From: Nocardia wallacei
GTDB lineage: Bacteria; Actinomycetota; Actinomycetes; Mycobacteriales; Mycobacteriaceae
Length of the DNA stretch: 52,279 bases
NCBI RefSeq assembly: GCF_029869545.1
Contig: NZ_JARWQD010000070.1
Span: forward strand, 1 to 52,279
Reading direction: 5' to 3'
Both the position numbers and the translations under genes were made by a program. Of the stretch, positions 1 to 8,239 are shown piece after piece (position 1 is the first letter of the stretch; each line of letters opens with the position of its first letter). Under the pieces are notes generated by a model. The model was not told the origin of the DNA. It saw only the letters and a list, made by a program, of their open reading frames with translations, and searched no databases.

Positions 1-249
1 GTCGGCGAACCACCGCGCGAACGGTGCGTCGTCCCAGTCCAGGACACGGGTGAAAGGCTGATGCCAATACAGCCGCCGGGCCTGCTCCGCCCAGAACGCA
101 TCCCGGTCGGCAGCGGCCCGGTCGTAGAGAGACGCATCAGCATTGGCAGCAGCAGCGAACTCCGCGGACGGCGGATGGGCCGCCGAGACGGATTCCACTG
201 CCGCGGAACCGAAGTCGTTGCTCTCACGGTCGATGGCTGTGCCGGGCAC
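1..249 (-). CDS. acs: Acetyl-CoA synthetase, N-terminal part (gene runs off the window)
   Basis: Only the first 83 codons are in the window. The reading LYDRAAADRDAFWAEQARRL followed by a WHxPF...VLDWDD...FARWF stretch is the characteristic N-terminal lid region of AMP-forming acetyl-CoA synthetase, which converts acetate, ATP and CoA to acetyl-CoA in the cytoplasm. I chose the GTG at 247-249 because an AGGAG lies six bases upstream of it. It is the third gene of a DUF485-actP-acs set, the usual acetate uptake and activation operon. The catalytic core is not visible, so a propionyl-CoA synthetase cannot be fully excluded, but the context favours acetate. Confidence 0.85.
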   Translation of the reverse strand, partial: MPGTAIDRESNDFGSAAVESVSAAHPPSAEFAAAANADASLYDRAAADRDAFWAEQARRLYWHQPFTRVLDWDDAPFARWFAD

Positions 250-310
250 GTCGAACTCCTATCCCAGACTGATTGTGTAGCAAGCGAATGCGGGCTTCAG
301 GTGGTCGTGG

Positions 311-1939
311 TCAGTGCGCGACGGCCTGCTCCGCGCCCACCCCGGTGAGCGATCGGACCTCCATCTCGGCGGCCTTGCCCGGATCGTCGTCACGGCCGAG
401 CAGGGTGCCGACGATGCCGAGTGCGAATGCCAGTGGGATGGACACGATTCCGGGATTCGACAGCGGGAACCAGTCGAAATCGGCGCCCGGGATCATGGCG
501 GAGGCCGAGCCCGACACCGCGGGAGAGAACACGATCAGCACGATGGTCGAGATCAGTCCGCCATACATGCTCCACAGCGCGCCGGTGGTGTTGAACCGCC
601 GCCAGAACAGCGAGTAGAGGATGGTCGGCAGGTTCGCCGCCGCGGCCACCGCGAAGGCGAGCGCGACCAGGAACGCGATGTTCTGACCGTTGGCGAGGAT
701 GCCTAGCCCGATGGCGAGCACGCCGATCACGACCGCGGTGATCCGCGACACCCGGACCTGTTTGGCCTCGTCGACCTTGCCGCGCTTGATGACTCCGGCA
801 TAGATGTCGTGCGCGAACGATGTCGCGGCGGTGATCGTCAGACCGGCGACGACCGCGAGAATGGTGGCGAACGCGACCGCGGAGATGACGCCGAGCAGGA
901 CCACCCCGCCGAGTTCGAACGCGAGCAAGGGAGCCGCGGAGTTCTGCCCACCGGCCGCGCCCAGGATCCGGTCGGGTCCGACGATGGCCGCGGCACCGTA
1001 GCCGAGCACCAGGGTGAACAGGTAGAACGCGCCGATCAGCCCGATCGCCCACACGACCGATCGGCGCGCCTCCTTCGCGGTCGGCACGGTGTAGAACCGC
1101 ATCAGCACGTGCGGCAGACCCGCCGTGCCCAGAACCAGTGCCAGACCGAGAGATACGAAGTTCAGCTTGGAGGTGGCGCTGCCGCCGTACTGCGCGCCGG
1201 GTGCGAGCACATCCCGGGCGGCGACCGCCTTGTTCGCGGAACCGGAGATCGACTCCTGCGCGGAGCGCAGGATGCCGGAGACGTCGAAGCCGAACCGGGT
1301 GAGCACCATGACGGTCATCAGCGCCGCACCGGCGATCAGCAGCACCGCCTTGATGATCTGCACCCAGGTGGTGCCCTTCATGCCGCCGATCAGTACATAG
1401 GCGATCATGAGCACGCCGACCACGGCGATCACGACGGATTGCCCGGTCTTGCTGGAGATGTCGAGCAGCAGGGCGACCAGGCCGCCCGCGCCCGCCATCT
1501 GAGCGAGCAGATAGAACAGCGACACCGCGAGCGTCGTCAGTGCCGCGGCGGTGCGAACCGGCCCCTGCTTCAGCCGGAAGCTCAAGACATCGGCCATGGT
1601 GAATTTGCCCGTGTTCCTGAGCATTTCGGCGACCAGCAGCAGCGCGACCAGCCATGCCACCAGGAATCCGATCGAGTACAGGAACCCGTCGTACCCGTAC
1701 ACCGCGATCGCCCCGGCGATGCCGAGAAAGCTTGCGGCGGAAAGATAATCGCCCGCGATGGCGATGCCGTTCTGCGGGCCGGAGAAGCCGCGCCCGCCGG
1801 TGAAGTAGTCGGCGGCGGTGCGGGTGTTGCGGCTGGCCCGGATCACCACGACCATGGTGACCGCGACGAACGCGCAGAAGATCGCGATATTCGCGGCCGG
1901 GTTGCCCACCGCGGCGGCAGCGGCGTAGTTCTGGTTCAC
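311..1939 (-). CDS. actP: Cation/acetate symporter, sodium:solute symporter family
   Basis: A 542-residue multi-spanning membrane protein of the SSS family, predicted to import acetate or related monocarboxylates with a cation. Family stretches include YFTGGRGFSGPQNGIAIAGD near the N-terminus, SAASFLGIAG, and the GLPHVLMRFYTVP loop typical of ActP. The GTG start overlaps the stop of the upstream DUF485 gene in a GTGA arrangement, so translation is probably coupled. Acetyl-CoA synthetase follows downstream. Length and gene order match the classical yjcH-actP-acs arrangement. Substrate assignment rests on this context. Confidence 0.88.
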   Translation of the reverse strand: MNQNYAAAAAVGNPAANIAIFCAFVAVTMVVVIRASRNTRTAADYFTGGRGFSGPQNGIAIAGDYLSAASFLGIAGAIAVYGYDGFLYSIGFLVAWLVALLLVAEMLRNTGKFTMADVLSFRLKQGPVRTAAALTTLAVSLFYLLAQMAGAGGLVALLLDISSKTGQSVVIAVVGVLMIAYVLIGGMKGTTWVQIIKAVLLIAGAALMTVMVLTRFGFDVSGILRSAQESISGSANKAVAARDVLAPGAQYGGSATSKLNFVSLGLALVLGTAGLPHVLMRFYTVPTAKEARRSVVWAIGLIGAFYLFTLVLGYGAAAIVGPDRILGAAGGQNSAAPLLAFELGGVVLLGVISAVAFATILAVVAGLTITAATSFAHDIYAGVIKRGKVDEAKQVRVSRITAVVIGVLAIGLGILANGQNIAFLVALAFAVAAAANLPTILYSLFWRRFNTTGALWSMYGGLISTIVLIVFSPAVSGSASAMIPGADFDWFPLSNPGIVSIPLAFALGIVGTLLGRDDDPGKAAEMEVRSLTGVGAEQAVAH

Positions 1940-2292
1940 GCCTGCTCTCCTTCGAGCTGCTCGCGGATGGCGGCCGCGCGCGGGTCGAGCTGGTTTCCGG
2001 CGAACCGGACGTACAGCCCGGTGATCGCGAAGGTCGAGACGAACTGGGCCAGCCCGAGCAGTAATCCGGTATTGATATCACCGAATACCTCGGTGGCCAT
2101 GAAGTCGTGGGCGTAGGCGCCGAGCAGCACGTAGACCAGATACCAGAGCAGGAACAGCACGGTCATCGGGAAAACGAAGCGCCGCAACCGGTTTCGAAGT
2201 TCCTTGAATTCCGGGCTGTCCTGCACGGCCTGGAACTCCGCGGGGGTCGGTGTCCGCCGCGGCGCCGCGGCGGCAGTATCGACGTCGGTCAT
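1936..2292 (-). CDS. DUF485 family inner-membrane protein (YjcH-like)
   Basis: A 118-residue protein with two hydrophobic segments, around residues 40-62 and 72-95, and a Pro/Ala-rich N-terminus. The patterns QDSPEFKELRNRLRRFVFP and ATEVFGDINTGLLLGLAQF are the DUF485 signature. Such proteins are almost always encoded directly before acetate symporters and are thought to assist them, although no enzymatic role is known. It is the first gene of the acetate operon and overlaps actP by four bases. The 157-base gap upstream (2293-2449) is where the operon promoter should lie. I could not pick a convincing -35/-10 pair there. Confidence 0.85.
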   Translation of the reverse strand: MTDVDTAAAAPRRTPTPAEFQAVQDSPEFKELRNRLRRFVFPMTVLFLLWYLVYVLLGAYAHDFMATEVFGDINTGLLLGLAQFVSTFAITGLYVRFAGNQLDPRAAAIREQLEGEQA

Positions 2293-2449
2293 CGGGCGTC
2301 CTAGCGTGTGATGAGCGTTACCTGTGCGTCGACGCTAACGAGCGACGAGATCGACTACAGCACTGTGGCGGTGGTCACTCGGTGAAGCGGGCCGATCCTG
2401 CGGTGAGCGGTCGATCCACCGCGGCGAACGGTCGCGGGGGACCGATCCT

Positions 2450-4201
2450 TCACCGCGGGCGAAGCGCCCGCTCCCGATCGATCCCCATGCCGAGGCGTTC
2501 GGGTGCGTGCATCCGCACGAAGATTCGTCCGACCACGCCCGCATCCTGCCCCCGCGTCGCCAGGCTCACCAGGATCATCGTCGCGAAGGCCAGCGGCACG
2601 GTGACCGCCGCCGGATACCCGATCACGGCCGCGGGCCAGCCACCGGCGACCTCGGACGAGAGGCCGCCCGCCACGGAGACCGCAGTGGCGCCGCCCGCCG
2701 CGAGACCTCCGACGATCAGCCCCGCCATCGCACCCGCCGCGGTGAGCCGGCGCCACCAGATGCCGAGGGCCAGCAGCGGGCACAGCGTCGAGGCGGCCAC
2801 CGAGAAGGCCAGCCCCACCGTGCGGGACAGGTCCAGCGAGGCGACGACCACGGACAATGCGAGCGGTACGGCCGCGCCGCCCAGCGCGGCCAGCCGGAAA
2901 TCGCGGACCCGCCCGCGCAGCACATCGGTGCTGAGCACCCCGGCGATGCTGACCAGCAGGCCCGACGAGGTGGACAGGAACGCGGCCATCGCACCGGCCG
3001 CGACCAGCGCCGCCAGCAACTGCCCCGGCAGACTCGACAGCACCGCCCCCGGCAGCAGCACCACCGCCGCGTCGGAGGTCCCGGTGATCAGCAGTTGCGG
3101 CACGTACAGCCGCGCGAACACTCCCAGCAGGACGGGGAACAGGTAGAAGACACCCACCAGCCCGATGACCGCGACGGCGGTGTTGCGGGCGCTGCGGCCG
3201 TCGGGGTTGGTGTAGAAGCGCACCAGCACGTGCGGCAGGCCCATCGTTCCGAGGAAGGTCGCGACCATGAGCGAATACACTTGGTACAGAGCGTACTTCC
3301 CGCCGAACCCGCGCCCCGGCTCGAGCCAGGTGGCGCCGTCGGCGGGTGCACCCGCGACCACCGGAACGGCGCCGCCCGCGTCCACCGCGAGCCGGGTCCC
3401 GGCGGCGAACTCGTGCGTTCCCGCGTCGAGTCGCACCGGGCCGTCCACCGCGCGGCCGTCGAGCGTTCCGCTGACCGAGAAGGTCTGGGCCGCCTCGATC
3501 TGCACCACGACGTCGGTGGTGATGTCCACCGTGGTGCGTTCGGTGACCACCGGCGGCGCCGGCGCGCCGAGCGGGCGGTCGTCGGCGAAGAAATGCCCGA
3601 GCAGCACCAGCGCGGGCAGCGCCACCGCGGTCAGCTTGAGCCAGTACTGGAACGCCTGCACGAGGGTGATCGACCGCATCCCGCCGCCCGCGACGTTGGC
3701 GGCGACGATCGCCGCCACCGCCACCGCACCCACCCAGCCGGGCACGCCCAGCAGGATGCGCAGTGTCAGTCCCGCGCCCTGGAACTGCGGAATCAGATAG
3801 ACGGCGCAGATGAGCACCACCACGAGCGCGGCCAGCCTGCGCAAGCGCACCGAGCCGAGCCGGAATTCGGCGAAGTCGGGCACCGTGTAGGCGCCGGAAC
3901 GCCGCAGCGGCGCGGCCACGAACAGCAGCAGGGCGAGATATCCGGCGGTGAACCCGACCGGGTACCACAGGGCGTCGGCGCCGAACTTCGCGATCAGGCC
4001 CGCGACACCGAGAAACGAAGCGGCCGAAAGATATTCGCCGGAGATCGCCGCCGCGTTCCAGCGCGGGCCGACACTGCGCGAGGCCACCAGGAAGTCGGAG
4101 GTGGTGCGGGCCAGCCGCACCCCGTAGGCGCCGATCGCCACCGTCGCCACCGCCGCCACGATCAGCGCGGCCACGGTGAGCACCGGCGTGGCCGTGTTCA
4201 C
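2450..4201 (-). CDS. Second sodium:solute symporter (monocarboxylate type, MctC/ActP-like)
   Basis: A 583-residue SSS-family permease, clearly paralogous to the actP gene in this window. It shares the SGEYLSAASFLGVAGLIAKF and GLPHVLVRFYTNP motifs. It differs by an extra roughly 90-residue soluble, Thr/Val-rich insertion between membrane segments (about residues 195-290), which probably lies outside the membrane. It starts with GTG. A gene for a small membrane protein lies just upstream, in the position DUF485 takes for actP, and upstream of that is a LytS/LytTR two-component system. Such systems commonly sense pyruvate or related acids, so acetate, pyruvate or propionate are the likely substrates. 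Which one is transported cannot be read from sequence. Confidence 0.8.
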   Translation of the reverse strand: MNTATPVLTVAALIVAAVATVAIGAYGVRLARTTSDFLVASRSVGPRWNAAAISGEYLSAASFLGVAGLIAKFGADALWYPVGFTAGYLALLLFVAAPLRRSGAYTVPDFAEFRLGSVRLRRLAALVVVLICAVYLIPQFQGAGLTLRILLGVPGWVGAVAVAAIVAANVAGGGMRSITLVQAFQYWLKLTAVALPALVLLGHFFADDRPLGAPAPPVVTERTTVDITTDVVVQIEAAQTFSVSGTLDGRAVDGPVRLDAGTHEFAAGTRLAVDAGGAVPVVAGAPADGATWLEPGRGFGGKYALYQVYSLMVATFLGTMGLPHVLVRFYTNPDGRSARNTAVAVIGLVGVFYLFPVLLGVFARLYVPQLLITGTSDAAVVLLPGAVLSSLPGQLLAALVAAGAMAAFLSTSSGLLVSIAGVLSTDVLRGRVRDFRLAALGGAAVPLALSVVVASLDLSRTVGLAFSVAASTLCPLLALGIWWRRLTAAGAMAGLIVGGLAAGGATAVSVAGGLSSEVAGGWPAAVIGYPAAVTVPLAFATMILVSLATRGQDAGVVGRIFVRMHAPERLGMGIDRERALRPR

Positions 4202-4279
4202 CGGATTCCGCCGTCCGGGTCCACGGCACTGCGTCCGGTCAGCGTGCGAGCGCTGCCCGCTCCGATGCCGCGGCCCACG

Positions 4280-4648
4280 TCAGTCCTCCGTCAGGTCCAG
4301 GAAGTCGTTCTCGTTGCGCTCGGCCAGGCGGATGAACAGCCTGCCGACGGCGAACAGCAGGGGGCACGCCATGCCGCCGAGCAGCAACCACGGCAGCCGG
4401 ATACCGAGCACGGCCGCCGACGCCACGGCATCGATGGTGAACAGCGCGGGCAGCACACCCAGCACCGCCACGGCGATCAGGCCCATCCGCAACGCCAGAC
4501 CCAGCTGGGCGCGGATGAGCCCGCCGATGAGCGCGGCCCCGATCTCGGTGTGCTCGGCGACCTCGACCCGGGTGTGCACCCGGCGCGCGCCCCGGCGGTC
4601 GGCGAGGACCACCCGGCGGCGCACCGGTCGGCGCTGCGGTCCGGTCAC
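4280..4648 (-). CDS. Small two-helix membrane protein, likely symporter partner
   Basis: A 122-residue protein. Its polar N-terminus (residues 1-45) is followed by two hydrophobic stretches, roughly residues 50-75 and 80-105, and an acidic C-terminus ending LDLTED. The GTG start overlaps the stop of the response-regulator gene as GTGA. A longer upstream reading exists in frame but lies inside that gene and is not used. It sits between the two-component system and the second SSS symporter, the position occupied by DUF485 proteins beside actP. I infer a symporter-associated subunit. No clear family motif was recognised. Confidence 0.65.
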   Translation of the reverse strand: MTGPQRRPVRRRVVLADRRGARRVHTRVEVAEHTEIGAALIGGLIRAQLGLALRMGLIAVAVLGVLPALFTIDAVASAAVLGIRLPWLLLGGMACPLLFAVGRLFIRLAERNENDFLDLTED

Positions 4649-5439
4649 CGGTGCGTCCAGGTCTGTCGCGGCCCGTGCACCAGGCGCTGCTTGAGTTCCC
4701 GGGCCTGGCGCCGGCTGACGGGCAGCTCCACGGCGGCCGAATCGCCGTCGGCCCGCAGGCATACGAGCGTGGCGTTGCCGACCGTCCGCAGTCCCGTCAC
4801 CAGCCGTAAGGCCACCAGATATGACCGGTGCACCCGGAGGAACCCGGCCTCGCGCCACCGGGATTCCAGCGCCGACAAGGGGATTCGAACCAGATGCGAG
4901 CCCGTCCGGGTATGCAGGCGCGCGTAGTCGCCGTCCGCCTCGACCCAGCCCACCTGCGACCGGTGCACCATCGTCGTCACTCCGCCGAGTTCGACGGGGA
5001 TCACCTCGTCCGCGTCGTCGCGCACCGGCGACGGTGCACCGGATGCCGCGACGATCCGGCGTACCGCCTCGGAAAGCCGCTGTCGGCGTAGGGGTTTCAG
5101 CAGGTAATCCACCGCGCCGAGATCGAATGCCGAGACGGCGCGGTCGTCGTGTGCGGTCACGAACACCACGGCGGGGGGAACGGCGAACTCCGACAGGATT
5201 CCGGCCAGCTCGATACCGTCCAATCCGGGCATGTTGATGTCCAGGAACACCGCGTCGATATCGTGCGCGCGCAGCAGCCGCAGGGCGGTCGTCGCATCGC
5301 TCGCACCGTACAGCTCGCCGATCTCGGGTTGCTCGCGCAGCAGATAGACCAACTCGTCGAGAGCCGGTTTCTCGTCATCCACCGCGAGCACGCGCAGCGC
5401 GCCACCCGCCGTACCGATGTCCTGTGTCACAACGAGCAC
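4645..5439 (-). CDS. LytTR-family response regulator
   Basis: A 264-residue DNA-binding response regulator. The receiver domain covers residues 14-135, with the acidic pair D21-D22, phospho-acceptor D67 (VFLDINMPGLDG) and the KP pair near residue 116. A LytTR DNA-binding domain follows at about residues 150-255, with the family's HRSYLVAL stretch. The kinase gene lies 18 bases upstream and the small membrane protein gene overlaps by four bases. The start is one of two nearby GTG codons; the downstream one would shorten the protein slightly. The likely target is the adjacent symporter operon, as in BtsSR/YpdAB-type systems. That target is inferred. Confidence 0.9.
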   Translation of the reverse strand: MLVVTQDIGTAGGALRVLAVDDEKPALDELVYLLREQPEIGELYGASDATTALRLLRAHDIDAVFLDINMPGLDGIELAGILSEFAVPPAVVFVTAHDDRAVSAFDLGAVDYLLKPLRRQRLSEAVRRIVAASGAPSPVRDDADEVIPVELGGVTTMVHRSQVGWVEADGDYARLHTRTGSHLVRIPLSALESRWREAGFLRVHRSYLVALRLVTGLRTVGNATLVCLRADGDSAAVELPVSRRQARELKQRLVHGPRQTWTHR

Positions 5440-5457
5440 ATCCTAAGCCGAGGCCGA

Positions 5458-6645
5458 TCAGGCCCGGATCCCCGCGCGAAATTTGGGGACGCGCAGGCTG
5501 ACCTTGGTGCCCGCACCCGGGGCGGTGTCGACGATGAGCCCGTAGTCGTTGCCGAAGGCGGCGCGCAGCCGGTCGTCGACGTTGGCCAGCCCGACGTGTG
5601 CGGATTCGCGCGATCCCGTCGTGTGGACCGCGTCGAGAACCCCCGACCGCAGCAGGTCGGGATCCATGCCCACGCCGTCGTCCTCGACACTGATCACGCA
5701 GTCGGTGCCCGCGTCGGCCGCGACGATGCTGACGGTGCCGCCGCCGGTCCGCTCCCGCAGGCCGTGCCGGACCGCGTTCTCCACCAGGGGCTGCAAGGTG
5801 AGGAAGGGCAGCGCCACGCCGAGGGTCTCGGGCGCGATCTGCAGCCGCACCTGCAGCGCGTCGCCGAAGCGGGCCTGCTCCAGCGCGAGATACCGTTCGA
5901 TATTGCCCAATTCGTCGGCCAGCACCGTGAACTCACCGGCCGCCCGGAACGAGTAGCGGGTGAAATCGGCGAATTCGAGGATGAGGTCGCGGGCGCGGTC
6001 CGGGTCGGTGCGCACGAACGACGCGATCGTGTTGAGTGCGTTGTAGATGAAGTGCGGGCTGATCTGCGCGCGCAAGGCCCGCACCTCCGCGCGATCCAGC
6101 CGTGCCCGCGACGCATCGAGTTCCGCCAGTTCGAGCTGGCCGCAGGCGTACCGCACCACGTCGGCCACCGCGCCCAGCTGACCCGGCCCCGGCTTTCCGG
6201 CCGTCACCACGCCCAGCACGCCCGCGACGCCCGTGCTCTCGATGACCAGCGGTTGCGCGATCACGGTCCGGCCCGCGTGCTCGCCCGCGTCGGGACTCGT
6301 GACCAGCACCGCCCGTTCGCCGCCGACAGCCCGCTCCGCCGCGTCGGCGAACGTGGCCCGCAGGTCGGCGTGCGATCCGTCCCACGCCAGCAGGGCACCG
6401 GCCGCATCGGTGATGCCCAGCGCGTCGGCCCCCGTGAGCGCCCGCAGGAACGGCGCGGCCTCGCGCGCCGCCTCCTCGGTCAGTCCCCGGCGCAACGGGA
6501 CAGCGGCCTGCGAGGCGGTGTGCAGCGCCACGTGCACGGCGCGCTCCGCCGGTGTCGTCACCACCCGCCGCGTCCGCAACCACAACAGTCCCCCGCCGAC
6601 AACCAGCGCCGCCGCCACGACCAGCATCACGACAGCGGCCGTCAT
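5458..6645 (-). CDS. LytS-type sensor histidine kinase
   Basis: A 395-residue kinase with one N-terminal membrane helix (residues 3-25) followed by a GAF-like region (about 40-165). The His_kinase (PF06580) core has the phospho-acceptor H198 in QISPHFIYNALNTIASF. The HATPase part follows, with LVENAVRHGL as N box and DDGVGMD as G1 box. A purine-rich GGGGGAG lies just before the ATG. It pairs with the LytTR regulator directly downstream. The short membrane anchor and cytosolic GAF-like domain suggest sensing inside the cell or cross-talk with the neighbouring transporter rather than a large extracellular sensor. Confidence 0.88.
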   Translation of the reverse strand: MTAAVVMLVVAAALVVGGGLLWLRTRRVVTTPAERAVHVALHTASQAAVPLRRGLTEEAAREAAPFLRALTGADALGITDAAGALLAWDGSHADLRATFADAAERAVGGERAVLVTSPDAGEHAGRTVIAQPLVIESTGVAGVLGVVTAGKPGPGQLGAVADVVRYACGQLELAELDASRARLDRAEVRALRAQISPHFIYNALNTIASFVRTDPDRARDLILEFADFTRYSFRAAGEFTVLADELGNIERYLALEQARFGDALQVRLQIAPETLGVALPFLTLQPLVENAVRHGLRERTGGGTVSIVAADAGTDCVISVEDDGVGMDPDLLRSGVLDAVHTTGSRESAHVGLANVDDRLRAAFGNDYGLIVDTAPGAGTKVSLRVPKFRAGIRA

Positions 6646-6898
6646 CGACTCCCCCGGCCCCGTGGCTGCGATCGCATCTGCCGATTATCGCGCTCGAATC
6701 ATGCGGGCGATGCCGTCGGACGCGATCACGCTGGCCCACCGAGTCCGGAGGAACGCCGCGCCGGGCCTGGCGCTACCAGGCGCCGACCTCTCTAAGTTAT
6801 CGCGAGTTCCCAATCAAGATCCTTCGCTCCAGCTGGCTTCGATGAGCTATTGATCAACCATATCGGCCGCATCGTGAATCTCGCGAAAGCCCGGACGC

Positions 6899-6914
6899 CA
6901 CCCCTATAGGGGTG
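6899..6914. promoter_or_regulatory. Perfect 16-bp palindrome upstream of the lcp gene
   Basis: CACCCCTA followed directly by TAGGGGTG is a perfect inverted repeat, 60 bases before the lcp start codon. It lies just upstream of a weak -10-like TAAGTT (6916-6921), so it would cover the promoter. C3-4/G3-4 half-sites separated by TATA resemble CsoR-family operators, but a dedicated Lcp regulator is equally possible. The rest of the 6646-6973 intergenic stretch, which separates this gene from the divergent kinase gene, is comparatively AT-rich and holds nothing else I recognise. Confidence 0.5.
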
Positions 6915-6973
6915 TTAAGTTACTCACAATTCTCGCTTGCATCGTGGCGGCGGGACTCGATAGGAGTAGCGAC

Positions 6974-8215
6974 ATGGATGGATTCAACAGGCGGCACGTG
7001 TTGAAGGCCGGAGGGTTGCTGGGGGCCGTTGGGGCACTGGCGGTGACATCGCCCGCCCGGGCACAGCCGTGGGACTGGTCACCGGAGGGTTCGGTGGCGG
7101 GTAGCGGCCCCGGAGCCGACCCGATGGGGGTGTGGGACCCCGAATCCGACCGACTGGTGGCGTCGGTGCTCGATCGGGGCGACGCGCCCCGGGTCAACGA
7201 CCTGCTGAAAACCTGGACCAAGAACAGTCAGCCCCTGCCCGCCGGACTCCCGGCGGACGTGCGCGACTTCGTGGAGTCCGCCAGGCAGCTTCCGCCGTGG
7301 ACCGATCGCGCCAAACTGGCCGCCGCGGTGGAGTTCAACGAGAAGCGGGGCACCTACCTGGGCATTCTCTACGCGATGGCCAGCGGCATGATGAGCACGG
7401 TCATCCCGAAGGAGGCACGGGCGGTCTACTACTCCAAGGGCGGCCACGATCTGAAGGACCGCATCGCCAAGACCGCGAAACTCGGCTACGACATCGGAAC
7501 CCCGAACGCCTACGCCCCCGACGGCGAGATGATCGTGACCTGCGTGAAAACCAGGCTGGCGCATTCCGGGGTGCGCCACCTGCTGCCCTCGTCACCGCAC
7601 TGGTCCTACATCGCCGACGAGGACGTCCCTATCAGCCAGCACGACATGATGGTCACCTGGCACAGCCTGTCCACCACCATCATGCGGAACCTGACCGCGT
7701 GGAGGGTGCCCATTCCGACCGCGGAATCCGAAGGCTACCTCCACATTTGGCAGCTGTGCGCGCACCTGCTCGGCATCCGGGACGAATACATCCCCAACTC
7801 GTGGACCGAGGCCGACGCGCAGGCCACACAGGTCCTGGATCCGGTGCTGGCGCCCACCCCGGAGGGTGTCAACCTGGCCGACCGGCTCCTGCGCCTGGGC
7901 GCGAACCTCGACCTCACCCTGCTCAGCAAGCCCATCCTGGGCGCCTTCACCCGCTTCGTACTCGGCGACAAGATCGCCGACTGGCTCGCCATACCCAGGG
8001 AACCGGTGTGGAGCCCGCTGCTGCAGGTGAGCTGGGGGCCGTTCATCGCCGTGCGCGAGGGCGTGCTCGGCGCCGTCCCACCCGCCCAGGAAGCCTATTG
8101 GCTGTTCGACGAATTCCTGCGCCAGTTCACCCTCTACTACGCGGCCGAACTGCGCATGCCGATCAGCATCCAGATCCCGCTGATGAACCGCAATATGAGC
8201 GAACCACCGCGCTGA
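6974..8215 (+). CDS. lcp: Latex-clearing protein (rubber oxygenase, Tat-exported, DUF2236 haem protein)
   Basis: A 413-residue secreted b-type haem dioxygenase predicted to cleave the double bonds of poly(cis-1,4-isoprene) outside the cell. The N-terminus carries a Tat signal (NRRHVLKAGG, then a hydrophobic run ending ARA at residue 30). The residues known to matter in Streptomyces K30 Lcp (R164, K167, T168 and haem ligand H198) appear here as R163, K166, T167 and H197 with the same spacing. An AGGAG seven bases before the ATG at 6974 decides the start. The gene stands alone between a divergent kinase gene and a convergent AraC-type gene. A perfect palindrome precedes it. Length matches the family. 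Confidence 0.88.
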   Translation: MDGFNRRHVLKAGGLLGAVGALAVTSPARAQPWDWSPEGSVAGSGPGADPMGVWDPESDRLVASVLDRGDAPRVNDLLKTWTKNSQPLPAGLPADVRDFVESARQLPPWTDRAKLAAAVEFNEKRGTYLGILYAMASGMMSTVIPKEARAVYYSKGGHDLKDRIAKTAKLGYDIGTPNAYAPDGEMIVTCVKTRLAHSGVRHLLPSSPHWSYIADEDVPISQHDMMVTWHSLSTTIMRNLTAWRVPIPTAESEGYLHIWQLCAHLLGIRDEYIPNSWTEADAQATQVLDPVLAPTPEGVNLADRLLRLGANLDLTLLSKPILGAFTRFVLGDKIADWLAIPREPVWSPLLQVSWGPFIAVREGVLGAVPPAQEAYWLFDEFLRQFTLYYAAELRMPISIQIPLMNRNMSEPPR

Positions 8216-8239
8216 GGGCCGTCCATCCCGCGTACCACC

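Noticed and set aside
809..2116. 435-codon open frame on the plus strand opposite actP
   Set aside because: Shadow of the symporter gene; low-complexity Arg/Gln/Gly composition and no ribosome-binding site.
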